The notes beneath the pieces were generated by a model that was not told where the DNA came from, did not search any database, and saw only the letters and a program-made list of their open reading frames with translations. From NCBI GenBank assembly GCA_017480185.1, contig JAFVBC010000015.1:1-64000 (forward strand): DNA of 64,000 nucleotides. Direction: 5' to 3'. Each line of letters begins with the position of its first letter. Position 1 is the first letter of the stretch. Both the position numbers and the translations under genes were made by a program. Origin of the DNA: Bacteroidales bacterium (lineage in GTDB: Bacteria; Bacteroidota; Bacteroidia; Bacteroidales; P3). Below, in pieces: positions 9,947-17,922 of the stretch.

Positions 9947-10708
9947 ATGAAAACATTCATGCCAAAACAGTTGCTCCTTTCACTCATCCTTATCTGTGCC
10001 ACACCGTCGCTTCAGGCGCAATCAGCCAACAACATAGCCGAAACAGTGCGTGGCGACGCCCAATCGTCGGGGTGGGTAGCCTCGGTGCTGCACTGGTACG
10101 ATGCCCACATGAACTATACTGCCGTGGGCGCACTGATGACCGTTGAAAGTTCGTTCATTCCATTCCCCTCCGAAGTGATTATTCCACCAGCAGTTTACGT
10201 GGCCTCCAATCCACAAAGCAACGGCGGAATGAAGGTGTGGCTCATCGTAGTGGTGGGCACCCTGGGGGCATTGCTGGGTGCACTGATAAACTATTTTTTG
10301 GCTCGCTGGTTGGGACGCCCCATCATCTATGCCTTTGCCAACAGTCGATGGGGGCGACTGTTACAACTCTCGGCCGAGAAAGTGCAACGTGCCGAAGAGT
10401 ACTTCAACAAGCATGGTGTGGTGTCTACGCTGGTGGGACGACTCATCCCCGTCATACGTCAACTCATTTCCATTCCAGCCGGATTGTGCCGTATGAACCT
10501 GTTTGTGTTCTCGCTCTACACCACCCTCGGTGCACTGGTGTGGAACTGCATTTTGGCATTGCTTGGCCATTTGGCCTATCGTGCCGCCGACCCCACAGTG
10601 ATAGAGCGTTACAGCAGCCAACTCAGCATCATAATTGTTGCCCTATTGGGCGTGGTTGTGGCCTTTTTTGTGGTGCGCCACTTCGCAAAACGCCATAAGC
10701 AACAGTAG
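9947..10708 (+). CDS. DedA/SNARE-associated family membrane protein
   Basis: 253 residues. DedA proteins are inner-membrane proteins; several act as lipid carrier (undecaprenyl phosphate or phospholipid) transporters. The core region shows the family marks: the re-entrant stretch ESSFIPFPSEVIIPPA near residue 67 and the second half GRLIPVIRQLISIPAGLCRM near residue 165, with membrane helices around 100-120, 185-205 and 225-245. Unusually it also has an N-terminal cleavable-looking signal peptide (LLLSLILICATPSLQAQ) followed by a polar stretch. It lies 22 bases behind the TPR gene and closes the sprA transcription unit. The substrate cannot be told. Confidence 0.88.
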   Translation: MKTFMPKQLLLSLILICATPSLQAQSANNIAETVRGDAQSSGWVASVLHWYDAHMNYTAVGALMTVESSFIPFPSEVIIPPAVYVASNPQSNGGMKVWLIVVVGTLGALLGALINYFLARWLGRPIIYAFANSRWGRLLQLSAEKVQRAEEYFNKHGVVSTLVGRLIPVIRQLISIPAGLCRMNLFVFSLYTTLGALVWNCILALLGHLAYRAADPTVIERYSSQLSIIIVALLGVVVAFFVVRHFAKRHKQQ

Positions 10709-10721
10709 AACAAAACCCACT

Positions 10722-10838
10722 CAAGTAGGTATCAACTTCGGCTGTCCTTCAGTCGTTCTTCAGTTGTTCTTCAGTCATTGACTGAAGAACAACTGAAGAA
10801 CGGCCTTACTTGACACCAAGATAGCCCCTACTTGATGG
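10722..10838. repeat. Intergenic 11-bp-period palindromic repeat, copy A2
   Basis: The core is a perfect 23-bp inverted repeat, 10754-10776 against 10780-10802, with loop ATT. The whole element is phased at 11 bp: CCTTCAGTCGT, TCTTCAGTTGT, TCTTCAGTCAT, TGACTGAAGAA, CAACTGAAGAA, CGGCCTTACTT, GACACCAAGAT, AGCCCCTACTT. It fills the gap between the convergent DedA and ruvA genes and could stop transcription from both sides, though there is no T-run directly after the stem. Confidence 0.88.
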
Positions 10839-10855
10839 TTTGTTGAACAGGGAAT

Positions 10856-11449
10856 TTAGAGTCGATGCAGAGCCTCTTTAATTATTTCTTCAACGCTCAT
10901 GGCACTGCCATCGGGACGCACCCATTGCTCGGACAGCAACAGTTTCTCGACAGCAGCCTTGGCATAACCCAGGGTGATGAGTGCGGTGATGGCCTCGTCG
11001 CGCTCGGGCGCACGGCCTGTAGCCGCACCACCCGTGGCTACAGTGCCCGCCATCTTGTCGGCCAGTTCAAGAACAATGCGTTGCGCTGTCTTGGCTCCAA
11101 TACCTTTCACCTGCTGCACACGGCGGGCATCGCCAGTCGAGATGGCATTGCGAAGTTCGTCGACGGTGAGCGACGACAATATCACCCTTGCCGTTTGGTT
11201 GCCCACACCGCTGATTGATACCAGCAGTCGGAACATCGAGCGCTCAGCCAAATCGCTGAAACCATAGAGCTGCTGAGCATCCTCGCGCACCACATGGTGG
11301 GCATAGAGACACACCACGTCGGTCTGCGAGCGCCGCAAGGCCTCGTAGGTGTTGAGCGTTATTTCGAGCAAATAGCCCACTCCGCCACATTCAACCACAG
11401 CTTGCGTGGGCTCAAGCTGCGAAAGTTTGCCTTTGAAATATTCGTACAT
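10856..11449 (-). CDS. ruvA: Holliday junction branch migration protein RuvA
   Basis: 197 residues, the normal RuvA size. RuvA binds four-way DNA junctions as a tetramer and loads the RuvB motor in recombination repair. Starting at MYEYFKGKL, the protein has the N-terminal OB domain (VVECGGVGYLLEI), two helix-hairpin-helix motifs (LLVSISGVGNQTARVIL and VKGIGAKTAQRIVLELADK, about residues 70-125) and the C-terminal RuvB-binding domain (ALITLGYAKAAVEKLL). ATG 11449 matches the family start exactly; a longer frame upstream lies inside the previous gene. It sits 7 bases after the lipoprotein gene in the same direction, so it is probably read from that operon. Confidence 0.97.
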   Translation of the reverse strand: MYEYFKGKLSQLEPTQAVVECGGVGYLLEITLNTYEALRRSQTDVVCLYAHHVVREDAQQLYGFSDLAERSMFRLLVSISGVGNQTARVILSSLTVDELRNAISTGDARRVQQVKGIGAKTAQRIVLELADKMAGTVATGGAATGRAPERDEAITALITLGYAKAAVEKLLLSEQWVRPDGSAMSVEEIIKEALHRL

Positions 11450-11456
11450 AGTGAAA

Positions 11457-12764
11457 TCAATTGTCGTATTGATAGCCCAATCCCTCGGCCACCGAACCTG
11501 CCTTAAGCCTAAAGTTGCCCGACAGGGGGGCCTCGAACTGCGGGTCGTCATTGGACGTAACACCCTTAACATGGCTCTCGGAGAAGCGATAGTTCATCTC
11601 GGCTGCCGAATTGCTGTCAATGAGGACCTCGGTTTGGGGATAAGTGCCGTAAATGATGCAGCGCACAAAATCGGCCTGCAACAGTGGTCGCAACACGGTT
11701 TGGCCATCGGCCGAGGTGTACCAGTTGTTGAGAACCACCTCGGGATTTGACCTGCCACCATAGTGCCAGTAGCCCGCAAGGGTTGATTGCGCGACCTCGT
11801 ATCGGCCTCCGTAACGCCACCACAACGTAGCCGTGCCACACTGGTATATCAACACATTGCGCATTTTGACATACGCACCTCGTCCCATAATGCCCGTATG
11901 CGACATCTGCCGCACCACACAGTTGCTCATCTCAAGTGTCGGATGAGCATTGACATTGGTGTCAACCACAATGCCAAGCGTGCCATTCTCGATCACTGCA
12001 TGGTCGATGACATTGTTCACCGAACCAGGCGAGAGCCACAAGGCATTCCACTGACCGGGCAGTGTGTCGTACCAACCATCGTGCCTAATTGACGTTATGA
12101 GCACCGGTCGTGCTGCCGAACCACGAATTTCTATGGAGCCACCTGCATCAACAGCCAGCAATGCTCCAGCGGCCATATATATTTCGTCGCCCTCATTCAA
12201 GGTCAATGTGTTCAGACTGTCAACAACCACAGTGCCAATAATCACGTGCGGACGGTTGTGATCCCACCCTGCGCAGTCGATGTGTGCCACACCATTGACC
12301 TGCAAAGCACGGTGATAAATCGCATTTCTGCCCCATGCCGAAAGCACCACCCGTTGCCCATTGCCAAACAAGATACTATCCTCGACCAAGAAAGGAGAGT
12401 TCTGCTCGTTGGGATTGATGCATGCTTGAACGAAGATGAAGATGCTGTCGCCAGCCAAAATCTCGACGTTGCGCGCCACAAGAGCCGTGTCGCCGTCGAC
12501 ATTGACGCGAAAACGGCTGGCACGTCCACCAGCAAGAGCCACCGAAGAGAGTCGCAAGTCGCGTCCACTGACGTTGTAAACACGCAGTTGACGTGTCGTA
12601 GTACCGACGGTGGTAAACACCGTATCGAAAGTAAGCGTGTCGACAGAAAAAGCCAAATCGCCAGAGGTGGCGTCGCTAAAAGCTTCGTCGTTGCAAGAAG
12701 TGCAAAAGAAGGCAATAAAAAAAAGAGCCATTGCAAGGCTCGAAAGCATTGTGTAACGCTTCAT
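11457..12764 (-). CDS. Lipoprotein with right-handed beta-helix domain
   Basis: 435 residues. The start is a lipoprotein signal with a hydrophobic run and Cys at about residue 24 (FFCTSCNDEAF). The acidic residues after the Cys resemble the Bacteroidota signal that sends lipoproteins to the cell surface. The N-terminal part (about 40-130) looks like an Ig-like fold. Residues about 180-400 show repeating short strands with stacked asparagines and glycines (VIDHAVIENGTLGIVV, MSNCVVRQMSHTGIMG), as in parallel beta-helix proteins. No catalytic residues are recognised, so ligand binding and carbohydrate cleavage both remain possible. It overlaps the upstream M64 peptidase gene by ATGA, which suggests a joint role. 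Confidence 0.75.
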   Translation of the reverse strand: MKRYTMLSSLAMALFFIAFFCTSCNDEAFSDATSGDLAFSVDTLTFDTVFTTVGTTTRQLRVYNVSGRDLRLSSVALAGGRASRFRVNVDGDTALVARNVEILAGDSIFIFVQACINPNEQNSPFLVEDSILFGNGQRVVLSAWGRNAIYHRALQVNGVAHIDCAGWDHNRPHVIIGTVVVDSLNTLTLNEGDEIYMAAGALLAVDAGGSIEIRGSAARPVLITSIRHDGWYDTLPGQWNALWLSPGSVNNVIDHAVIENGTLGIVVDTNVNAHPTLEMSNCVVRQMSHTGIMGRGAYVKMRNVLIYQCGTATLWWRYGGRYEVAQSTLAGYWHYGGRSNPEVVLNNWYTSADGQTVLRPLLQADFVRCIIYGTYPQTEVLIDSNSAAEMNYRFSESHVKGVTSNDDPQFEAPLSGNFRLKAGSVAEGLGYQYDN

Positions 12765-13993
12765 TTCACATATTTATCTAACATCGAATCCATCCTCTGC
12801 CTACACACAGGGCAGAACGGAGCATAGTCGCGCATCATGCAATGAGGTGTCGGGCGATACACCCCGTGCTGTGCATAGCCGGCTCCCTCATAAACTCCCA
12901 ATGGTCCACATGCACGGCGATCGTCGGGTTGAGGCATCGATGAGGGCACTGATGTGCCTTTCGGCAACATGGATTGCCACTTGCTGCCAAAGTCTTTGAG
13001 GTTGGAAATGTTGGGCTCGACGGGTTCTACATCCCTCAAGTGTATATCTGAATAGGAAAGATCCTCGTCAACATATTCGTCGGCGAGGTCACCAATAGCA
13101 TGCCCAAGTTCGTGAGTTAACACAAGATCGGCCATATCGTGCAGGGTGGTTGTAGCGTAAAAATTATACACTGCCCCACCACCGTACTTACTGCTATTAA
13201 CCATAATCACAACATAGTCGCATGGTGCATCGGCCAAAACATCGTGCAACCTAAACACATCTTTGGTCATCACATATCGATCCGCACCCAAAACTCCGTC
13301 TTTTGCACCCACATTGCCCTTAACTCCGTAGAGATTAAAGTCTGAACGCCTCGAAGCAAAAGGCTCGTAACTGAATAGCATCTCGCGCATACGGTAGAAG
13401 TCTATACTCAGTTGCTCCTCCGAAACTGTATCGTAGCCCTGCGCGACAATCGCCACATCAACCTTAACAGCGGGGTCGCCATGTTGCTCAAGTAGGCGTA
13501 CTGAACCCAATGGAATTCTATTTTCTATGGAAGAAGTGCGAGGATTGAACGGCACAACAAGGTCGTCGATAAAAACCAACTTTGCATCGCGGCGCTGAAA
13601 CGTGAGCACCACCTCGCGCTTTGGCATAGGCATAAGCAGCACCTCTTCAAACCATTCGGCACGGCTTTTTGCAACTTCGGTGTGAGCATATTCAGCAAAC
13701 AACGAGCTGTAGGTGTGTTGCCAAATGATATTTCCGCTACGTTTGTCGGTCATAATCACGCGGTACTGCCCTGCATTAAGCGTGTCTATAAGGTTCGTTC
13801 TCGATCCATGCCACGCAGCATCGCGGTCTACAAACCTAACCACATTCAACGTATCGGCATGGCTATTGCCACTGCGCACCATATCAACTCTGAGTGTCCC
13901 TCCAGTAAAGTACCTATTGAAGACGCCTTTCTGTGCGCCTACCGTCAGTGTTATGGCCATCAACACCCCCCAAAAGCATAATCTGCGTTTCAT
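12761..13993 (-). CDS. Secreted peptidase M64 family (IgA-peptidase-like) metalloprotease
   Basis: 410 residues from ATG 13993; an ATG 7 codons earlier (14014) is possible, but the signal peptide MKRRLCFWGVLMAITLTVGA starts at the inner one. The zinc site is plain: VLTHELGHAIGDLADEY near residue 295, an HExxH-type helix of the M64 form, followed by a cysteine pair at the C-terminus (FCPVCRQRMD). M64 proteins include the Clostridium ramosum IgA protease, but most members have unknown targets, so IgA should not be assumed. An N-terminal beta-rich M64_N-like domain covers about residues 25-150. It overlaps the beta-helix lipoprotein gene by four bases. Confidence 0.9.
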   Translation of the reverse strand: MKRRLCFWGVLMAITLTVGAQKGVFNRYFTGGTLRVDMVRSGNSHADTLNVVRFVDRDAAWHGSRTNLIDTLNAGQYRVIMTDKRSGNIIWQHTYSSLFAEYAHTEVAKSRAEWFEEVLLMPMPKREVVLTFQRRDAKLVFIDDLVVPFNPRTSSIENRIPLGSVRLLEQHGDPAVKVDVAIVAQGYDTVSEEQLSIDFYRMREMLFSYEPFASRRSDFNLYGVKGNVGAKDGVLGADRYVMTKDVFRLHDVLADAPCDYVVIMVNSSKYGGGAVYNFYATTTLHDMADLVLTHELGHAIGDLADEYVDEDLSYSDIHLRDVEPVEPNISNLKDFGSKWQSMLPKGTSVPSSMPQPDDRRACGPLGVYEGAGYAQHGVYRPTPHCMMRDYAPFCPVCRQRMDSMLDKYVK

Positions 13994-14044
13994 ACATGCG
14001 TTAACGCTCACCATAGCATTTTTATTTTACATAAAAATAAGTTG

Positions 14045-14052
14045 TACTTTTG
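14045..14052 (+). promoter_or_regulatory. Possible -7 box for the Sua5/holin/panC unit
   Basis: TACTTTTG fits TAnnTTTG. A T-rich stretch without a clear TTTG lies where the -33 box should be. The ATG at 14064 follows only 11 bases later, so the transcript would have almost no leader. This is the only promoter-like match in the divergent gap 13994-14063. Confidence 0.4.
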
Positions 14053-14063
14053 CAGCCACATTT

Positions 14064-14684
14064 ATGATAACAAGAATATACGAAGAGAACCCCAATCCGC
14101 GTGAAGTGAGGCAAGTAGCTTCGGCCTTGCGCGATGGCAAAGTGGCCATCATACCGACCGACACACTTTATGCCTTTGTATGTGGAATAGAGCATCGACA
14201 GGCTGTTGACGTGATTGCAAGGATGAAGGGATACAACATCAAGCAAGCAAAGTATGCGCTGATGTGTGCCTCGTTGAGCCAAGCATCGGAGTATCTTCGT
14301 CCTTTAGACAAACCAACGTTTGCCCTGCTACGGCAATGCCTACCTGGCCCGTTTACTTTCATTCTTGAAGCCAACGGCAATGTGCCGCGAACCTACCAGA
14401 ATGCCAACCGCACGATAGGTATCAGGGTGCCATCAAATGAGGTGGCAAGAGCTATAATTGAGGATGTTGGAACGCCTCTTGTATGTACCTCGGTACGTCC
14501 ATTGGGCGATTCGGGCGATGAGCCAGAGCAGTATACCGACCCCGAACTTATACACGAACGCTTTGGAAGGCAGGTCCACGTGGTGGTTGATGGCGGATTA
14601 GCCACCGACGAAGTGTCGACGGTAATTGATTGTACGGCCGACTTCGTTATAACACGGCAGGGCAAAGGCATAGTGGAGATATGA
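14064..14684 (+). CDS. Threonylcarbamoyl-AMP synthase family protein (Sua5/YciO/YrdC)
   Basis: 206 residues, the length of a single YrdC domain. Sua5/TsaC enzymes make threonylcarbamoyl-AMP from threonine, bicarbonate and ATP for the t6A modification of ANN-decoding tRNAs. The ligand-binding start IIPTDTLYAFVCGI (about residues 23-36), a basic loop (ARMKGYNIKQAKYAL) and SVRPLGDSGDEP agree with the family. YciO paralogues of uncertain function share these features, so TsaC itself is not certain. I used ATG 14064; a longer frame begins far upstream inside the opposite-strand gene. ATGA overlap with the next gene. Confidence 0.88.
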   Translation: MITRIYEENPNPREVRQVASALRDGKVAIIPTDTLYAFVCGIEHRQAVDVIARMKGYNIKQAKYALMCASLSQASEYLRPLDKPTFALLRQCLPGPFTFILEANGNVPRTYQNANRTIGIRVPSNEVARAIIEDVGTPLVCTSVRPLGDSGDEPEQYTDPELIHERFGRQVHVVVDGGLATDEVSTVIDCTADFVITRQGKGIVEI

Positions 14685-15151
14685 AGATTGTGTTTCAAAG
14701 TGGCGACAATTTTCAGTCGAGCCAACAAGGATGCCTCACCCGTGTGTTGGTATTGGCAATGGCGGTGATGCTTGGAGCTTGGTTGTTGCCAGGTGTACGG
14801 GTCGATTCTTTTTGGGCTGTCATGGCTACGGCCTTTGTCATTTCAGTGCTAAACAATCTTGTGCGCCCTATACTTGTGGTCATAACCCTACCGGTGACCA
14901 TCGTAAGCATGGGGCTTTTCATTTTTGTCATCAACGCCTTAATCGTACTTATGGCATCGGGGATGGTGGGTGGTTTTAAGGTCGACGGTTTAGGTTGGGC
15001 ACTGCTTTTAAGCCTAATCATTACAGGAATCAACTATCTTTTAGAGTGGCAAGTAGAGCGCAGCCAGCGCAAAGACTTTGTCGAGAGACACGACACGTCC
15101 GACGACACCGACGATGAGGGTTTCACTCACTACGAAGAAATCAACGACTAA
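14681..15151 (+). CDS. Holin superfamily IV-like small membrane protein (YvlD/DUF360 type)
   Basis: 156 residues with four hydrophobic segments (about 19-37, 42-62, 67-88 and 97-118) and a charged cytoplasmic tail (RSQRKDFVERHDTSDD...). The central pattern SVLNNLVRPILVVITLPVT is the mark of the family annotated as phage holin IV or YvlD. Such genes are chromosomal and widespread in Bacteroidota, and nothing phage-like is nearby, so a lysis role is unlikely. The ATG overlaps the previous stop (ATGA) and panC follows after 20 bases. Function unknown. Confidence 0.85.
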   Translation: MKIVFQSGDNFQSSQQGCLTRVLVLAMAVMLGAWLLPGVRVDSFWAVMATAFVISVLNNLVRPILVVITLPVTIVSMGLFIFVINALIVLMASGMVGGFKVDGLGWALLLSLIITGINYLLEWQVERSQRKDFVERHDTSDDTDDEGFTHYEEIND

Positions 15152-15171
15152 TCTTATAGTTTCCAAACAAC

Positions 15172-16083
15172 ATGATACATATTGACAAGGCTTTAGAGTT
15201 GCAACAAGCCGTTGAAAAAGTGCGCAACGAGGGTAAGACTATTGGCTTGGTGCCAACTATGGGTGCGTTGCACGAGGGGCATCTATCGCTCATTGGTCGT
15301 GCTTTGCAACAAAACGACACAGTGGTAGTGAGCATTTTTGTGAACCCAATCCAGTTTAATAATAAAGAAGACCTTGAAAAATATCCGCGCACTATAGAGG
15401 CCGACCTGCAACTAATTGAGCAGTACGAGCGCGACTGCGTCGACCGCAAGGCACAGGCGTTGTATGTGTTCACCCCCACAGTGGCCGAGATGTACCCCCA
15501 ACCCGTTACCGACACATACCATTTTGGAGCAATCGAAGAGGTGATGGAAGGGCCACAACGTCCAGGACACTTCTCGGGTGTGGCGGTGGTGGTGCGTCGA
15601 TTGTTCGATCTTGCGCAGCCCCATCGAGCCTATTTCGGACAAAAAGACTATCAGCAGATAGCGGTGATACGTGAACTTCTACGGCAAATAAAGTACGACA
15701 TTGACATCGTTGAGTGCCCCATTGTTCGAGCCGACGACGGTCTTGCACTGAGCAGTCGCAATGCACGTCTTTCGGCTGCAGCGCGCCAAGCAGCCCCAGC
15801 CATCTACGACACTTTGCAGCAGGCAGTAGAGATGGCCGAATACGAGGAGGTTGACGATGTGAAACAGTGGGTTATGGAGACATTGGCGGCCTATCACCAG
15901 ATGAATCCTCTGCCCGACGGTCTTTGCTTCGAGCCCGAATATTTTGAGATAGTTGATGCCCTGACGCTACAACCCATAGGCCAATGGGCCGATGCCTCAA
16001 ACGGAGCAGTGGGCTGCATTGCGGTGTGGCTTGACGGGGTGAGACTGATAGACATGGTGCGTTTCGACGAAACACTCAAGTAG
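15172..16083 (+). CDS. panC: Pantothenate synthetase (pantoate-beta-alanine ligase)
   Basis: 303 residues. PanC joins pantoate and beta-alanine using ATP, the last step to vitamin B5 and hence coenzyme A. The nucleotide site PTMGALHEGH is at residues 28-37; FVNPIQFNNKEDLEKYPR, GHFSGVAVVV, FGQKDYQQ and ALSSRNARLS follow in family order. The protein is slightly longer than usual because of a loop insertion after about residue 80 (YERDCVDRKAQA). It is third in the Sua5 unit. Its last 8 bases overlap the convergent antiporter gene. No panB or panD is seen in the window. Confidence 0.97.
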   Translation: MIHIDKALELQQAVEKVRNEGKTIGLVPTMGALHEGHLSLIGRALQQNDTVVVSIFVNPIQFNNKEDLEKYPRTIEADLQLIEQYERDCVDRKAQALYVFTPTVAEMYPQPVTDTYHFGAIEEVMEGPQRPGHFSGVAVVVRRLFDLAQPHRAYFGQKDYQQIAVIRELLRQIKYDIDIVECPIVRADDGLALSSRNARLSAAARQAAPAIYDTLQQAVEMAEYEEVDDVKQWVMETLAAYHQMNPLPDGLCFEPEYFEIVDALTLQPIGQWADASNGAVGCIAVWLDGVRLIDMVRFDETLK

Positions 16084-17620
16084 CACTGTCGTCGAAAAAC
16101 ATACTTGTCCATTTCCTTTTCTCGGTGCGGGGCTGCTCTTGTTGCGGTTCTGCACCGAGTGCTTTAAGGGTGTCGTCGAGAGCTTGAAGGTCATCGGTTA
16201 TCACCATCAAGCGATCGTTAGGCAGGAGGGTTGTCTTTCCCGTTGGCACAAAAAAGCTTTCGCCCCGCTTCACCATAATGGCAAGCGTCTTGGCGGGCAT
16301 CTTCAAATCCATCAATCGGTTACCTCCTTCAAGCATCTTGGCCGTGATTTCTATCTCCGACGAGGTTGACTTTATTTCTTCTGGAAAGTCGATGTCGAAA
16401 TTCTTAACCTGCGCTCGTTTCTCGATCGGGGCAAGCACACCCAGCCATTTGGCCACCAGTGGCAATGTGGTGCCTTGCACCACAAGGCTCACAAGGGTGC
16501 ACAGAAAGACGATGTTGAACATCGTGTCGCTATGAGGCACCCCCGAAGCGCGACACAGGATGGCAAAAATGATGGGTACCGCACCACGCAACCCCACCCA
16601 CGACACAAACAAACGGTCGCGCATGGTATAACGACGGAAGGGCAACAACGACACCAGCACCGCCAGCGGACGGCTGACAAATATCATCACCACACTGACA
16701 ATCAGCCCCGGCACAAGCACCTCTTTTAGCTCGGAGGGATTGACCAGCAGACCCAACGTGAGGAACATTGAGAGTTGTGCCAACCACGACACGCCATCAA
16801 AGAAGTTTCGAGTAGAGCGTTTGTGAACAAATTGGCTATTGCCAACCACCAATCCTGCCACATAGACAGCCAAATAGCTGTTGCCCAACATGAAATGAGT
16901 AGCAGCAAAAACAAAGAACGAACTCACCAGCACCAGTATTGGGTAGAGCGCCACATTTTCAAGATTTATGTGATTGATTATCCACACCAAGCCTTTGCCA
17001 AACAGCCATCCGGCCAGCGTTCCCACCAACAGTTGCACTACCAGCAGCACCACAGCCGACCCAATATTGGGGCTTCCACCCTGCTGCACCAGCGAGATGA
17101 GCGTAACGGTGAGCAAATAGGCCATGGGGTCGTTGCTGCCGCTTTCAAGTTCGAGCGTCGGACGGAGGTTGTTTTTTAAGTTCAACCCCTTGCCTCGCAG
17201 AATGGAAAACACCGATGCCGAGTCGGTGCTACTCATGGTCGAGGCCAAAAGCAGGCAAAGCATGAAGCCTATTCCGAGTTTTGTTCCAGCCACCAGCCAC
17301 AACACCAGGGCAGTTATCACAGCGGTGAGCAGCACACCCAACGTGGCCAGCGAAAGACCAGCACCCAGCACGGGCTTTATGTCGGCAAACTTTGTGTCCA
17401 ACCCGCCCGAAAAAAGTATGGCACTGAGAGCCACCGTGCCCACCATTTGCGCCACTTTCAGACTTTCAAAGTGTATGCCCAGACCGTCGCTGCCAAACAG
17501 CATGCCGACAGCCAAAAACAACAACAACGCGGGTACACCAAAACGGCTACCTGCTTTACCAGCCATGATGCTGGCAAAAAAAAGGAGCGACAGGACGAGT
17601 AAAACCAGTTCAATCTGCAT
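16076..17620 (-). CDS. NhaP2/CvrA-type cation:proton antiporter with RCK-C domain
   Basis: 514 residues. About twelve membrane helices span residues 1-385 with the CPA1 family marks: the GSDGLGIHFESL loop near residue 43, LELESGSNDPMAYLLT near 160, and SWVGLRGAVPIIFA near 340. Residues about 400-480 form a TrkA-C/RCK-C ligand-binding domain (GGNRLMDLKMPAKTLAIMVKRG). Family members exchange K+ or Na+ for H+ across the inner membrane. The closest type by domain order is the K+/H+ antiporter NhaP2, but ion choice is not visible. The leader contains a 10-bp inverted repeat. It converges on panC with an 8-base overlap and no terminator. Confidence 0.93.
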   Translation of the reverse strand: MQIELVLLVLSLLFFASIMAGKAGSRFGVPALLLFLAVGMLFGSDGLGIHFESLKVAQMVGTVALSAILFSGGLDTKFADIKPVLGAGLSLATLGVLLTAVITALVLWLVAGTKLGIGFMLCLLLASTMSSTDSASVFSILRGKGLNLKNNLRPTLELESGSNDPMAYLLTVTLISLVQQGGSPNIGSAVVLLVVQLLVGTLAGWLFGKGLVWIINHINLENVALYPILVLVSSFFVFAATHFMLGNSYLAVYVAGLVVGNSQFVHKRSTRNFFDGVSWLAQLSMFLTLGLLVNPSELKEVLVPGLIVSVVMIFVSRPLAVLVSLLPFRRYTMRDRLFVSWVGLRGAVPIIFAILCRASGVPHSDTMFNIVFLCTLVSLVVQGTTLPLVAKWLGVLAPIEKRAQVKNFDIDFPEEIKSTSSEIEITAKMLEGGNRLMDLKMPAKTLAIMVKRGESFFVPTGKTTLLPNDRLMVITDDLQALDDTLKALGAEPQQEQPRTEKRKWTSMFFDDSAT

Positions 17621-17643
17621 ATTCGTGTGTCGACGGCATGATG

Positions 17644-17672
17644 CATGTGGCCATCACCGACGTGGCCACATG
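17644..17672 (-). promoter_or_regulatory. Inverted repeat in the antiporter leader
   Basis: CATGTGGCCA at 17644-17653 is perfectly repeated in reverse at 17663-17672 with a 9-base spacer. It ends 23 bases upstream of the antiporter start codon. It could be an operator or an RNA hairpin near the ribosome entry site. No matching site is seen elsewhere in the window. Confidence 0.5.
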
Positions 17673-17729
17673 GATGCCACTCTATAATTCATTGCGTCAA
17701 ATTTTGTGCCAAAAAAGCATCAACTTGGG

Positions 17730-17842
17730 GGCAAGTAAGGTCGTTCTTCAGGTGTTCTTCAGTGACTGACTGAAGAACAACTGAAGAACGACTGAAGAAC
17801 GGCCTTAGTTGATACCTACATGACACCTACATGGTGGCAACT
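17730..17842. repeat. Intergenic 11-bp-period palindromic repeat, copy A3
   Basis: Inverted arms 17742-17763 and 17769-17790 match over 22 bp with one mismatch. Tandem 11-bp units read across: GTTCTTCAGGT, GTTCTTCAGTG, ACTGACTGAAG, AACAACTGAAG, AACGACTGAAG, AACGGCCTTAG, TTGATACCTAC, ATGACACCTAC. The left flank CAAGTAAGG mirrors the right flank CCTTAGTTG. It lies between the ZIP gene stop and the antiporter start, both on the minus strand. Confidence 0.87.
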
Positions 17843-17922
17843 GCGTTGGATCATGATTGACGCATGCAGAGCCCTATGTACCAAACACATAGGTAATTTA
17901 TCCGTATGAAAAGAAAAAAACA

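Noticed and set aside
14681..15151. Prophage lysis gene (holin)
   Set aside because: Although the family name is holin, no phage gene is nearby, and the gene is embedded in a metabolic operon between Sua5 and panC.
17873..17893. Terminator after the ZIP gene (CCTATGT/ACATAGG hairpin)
   Set aside because: The stem has only 7 bp, lacks a T-run on the minus strand and is too weak to list as a feature.
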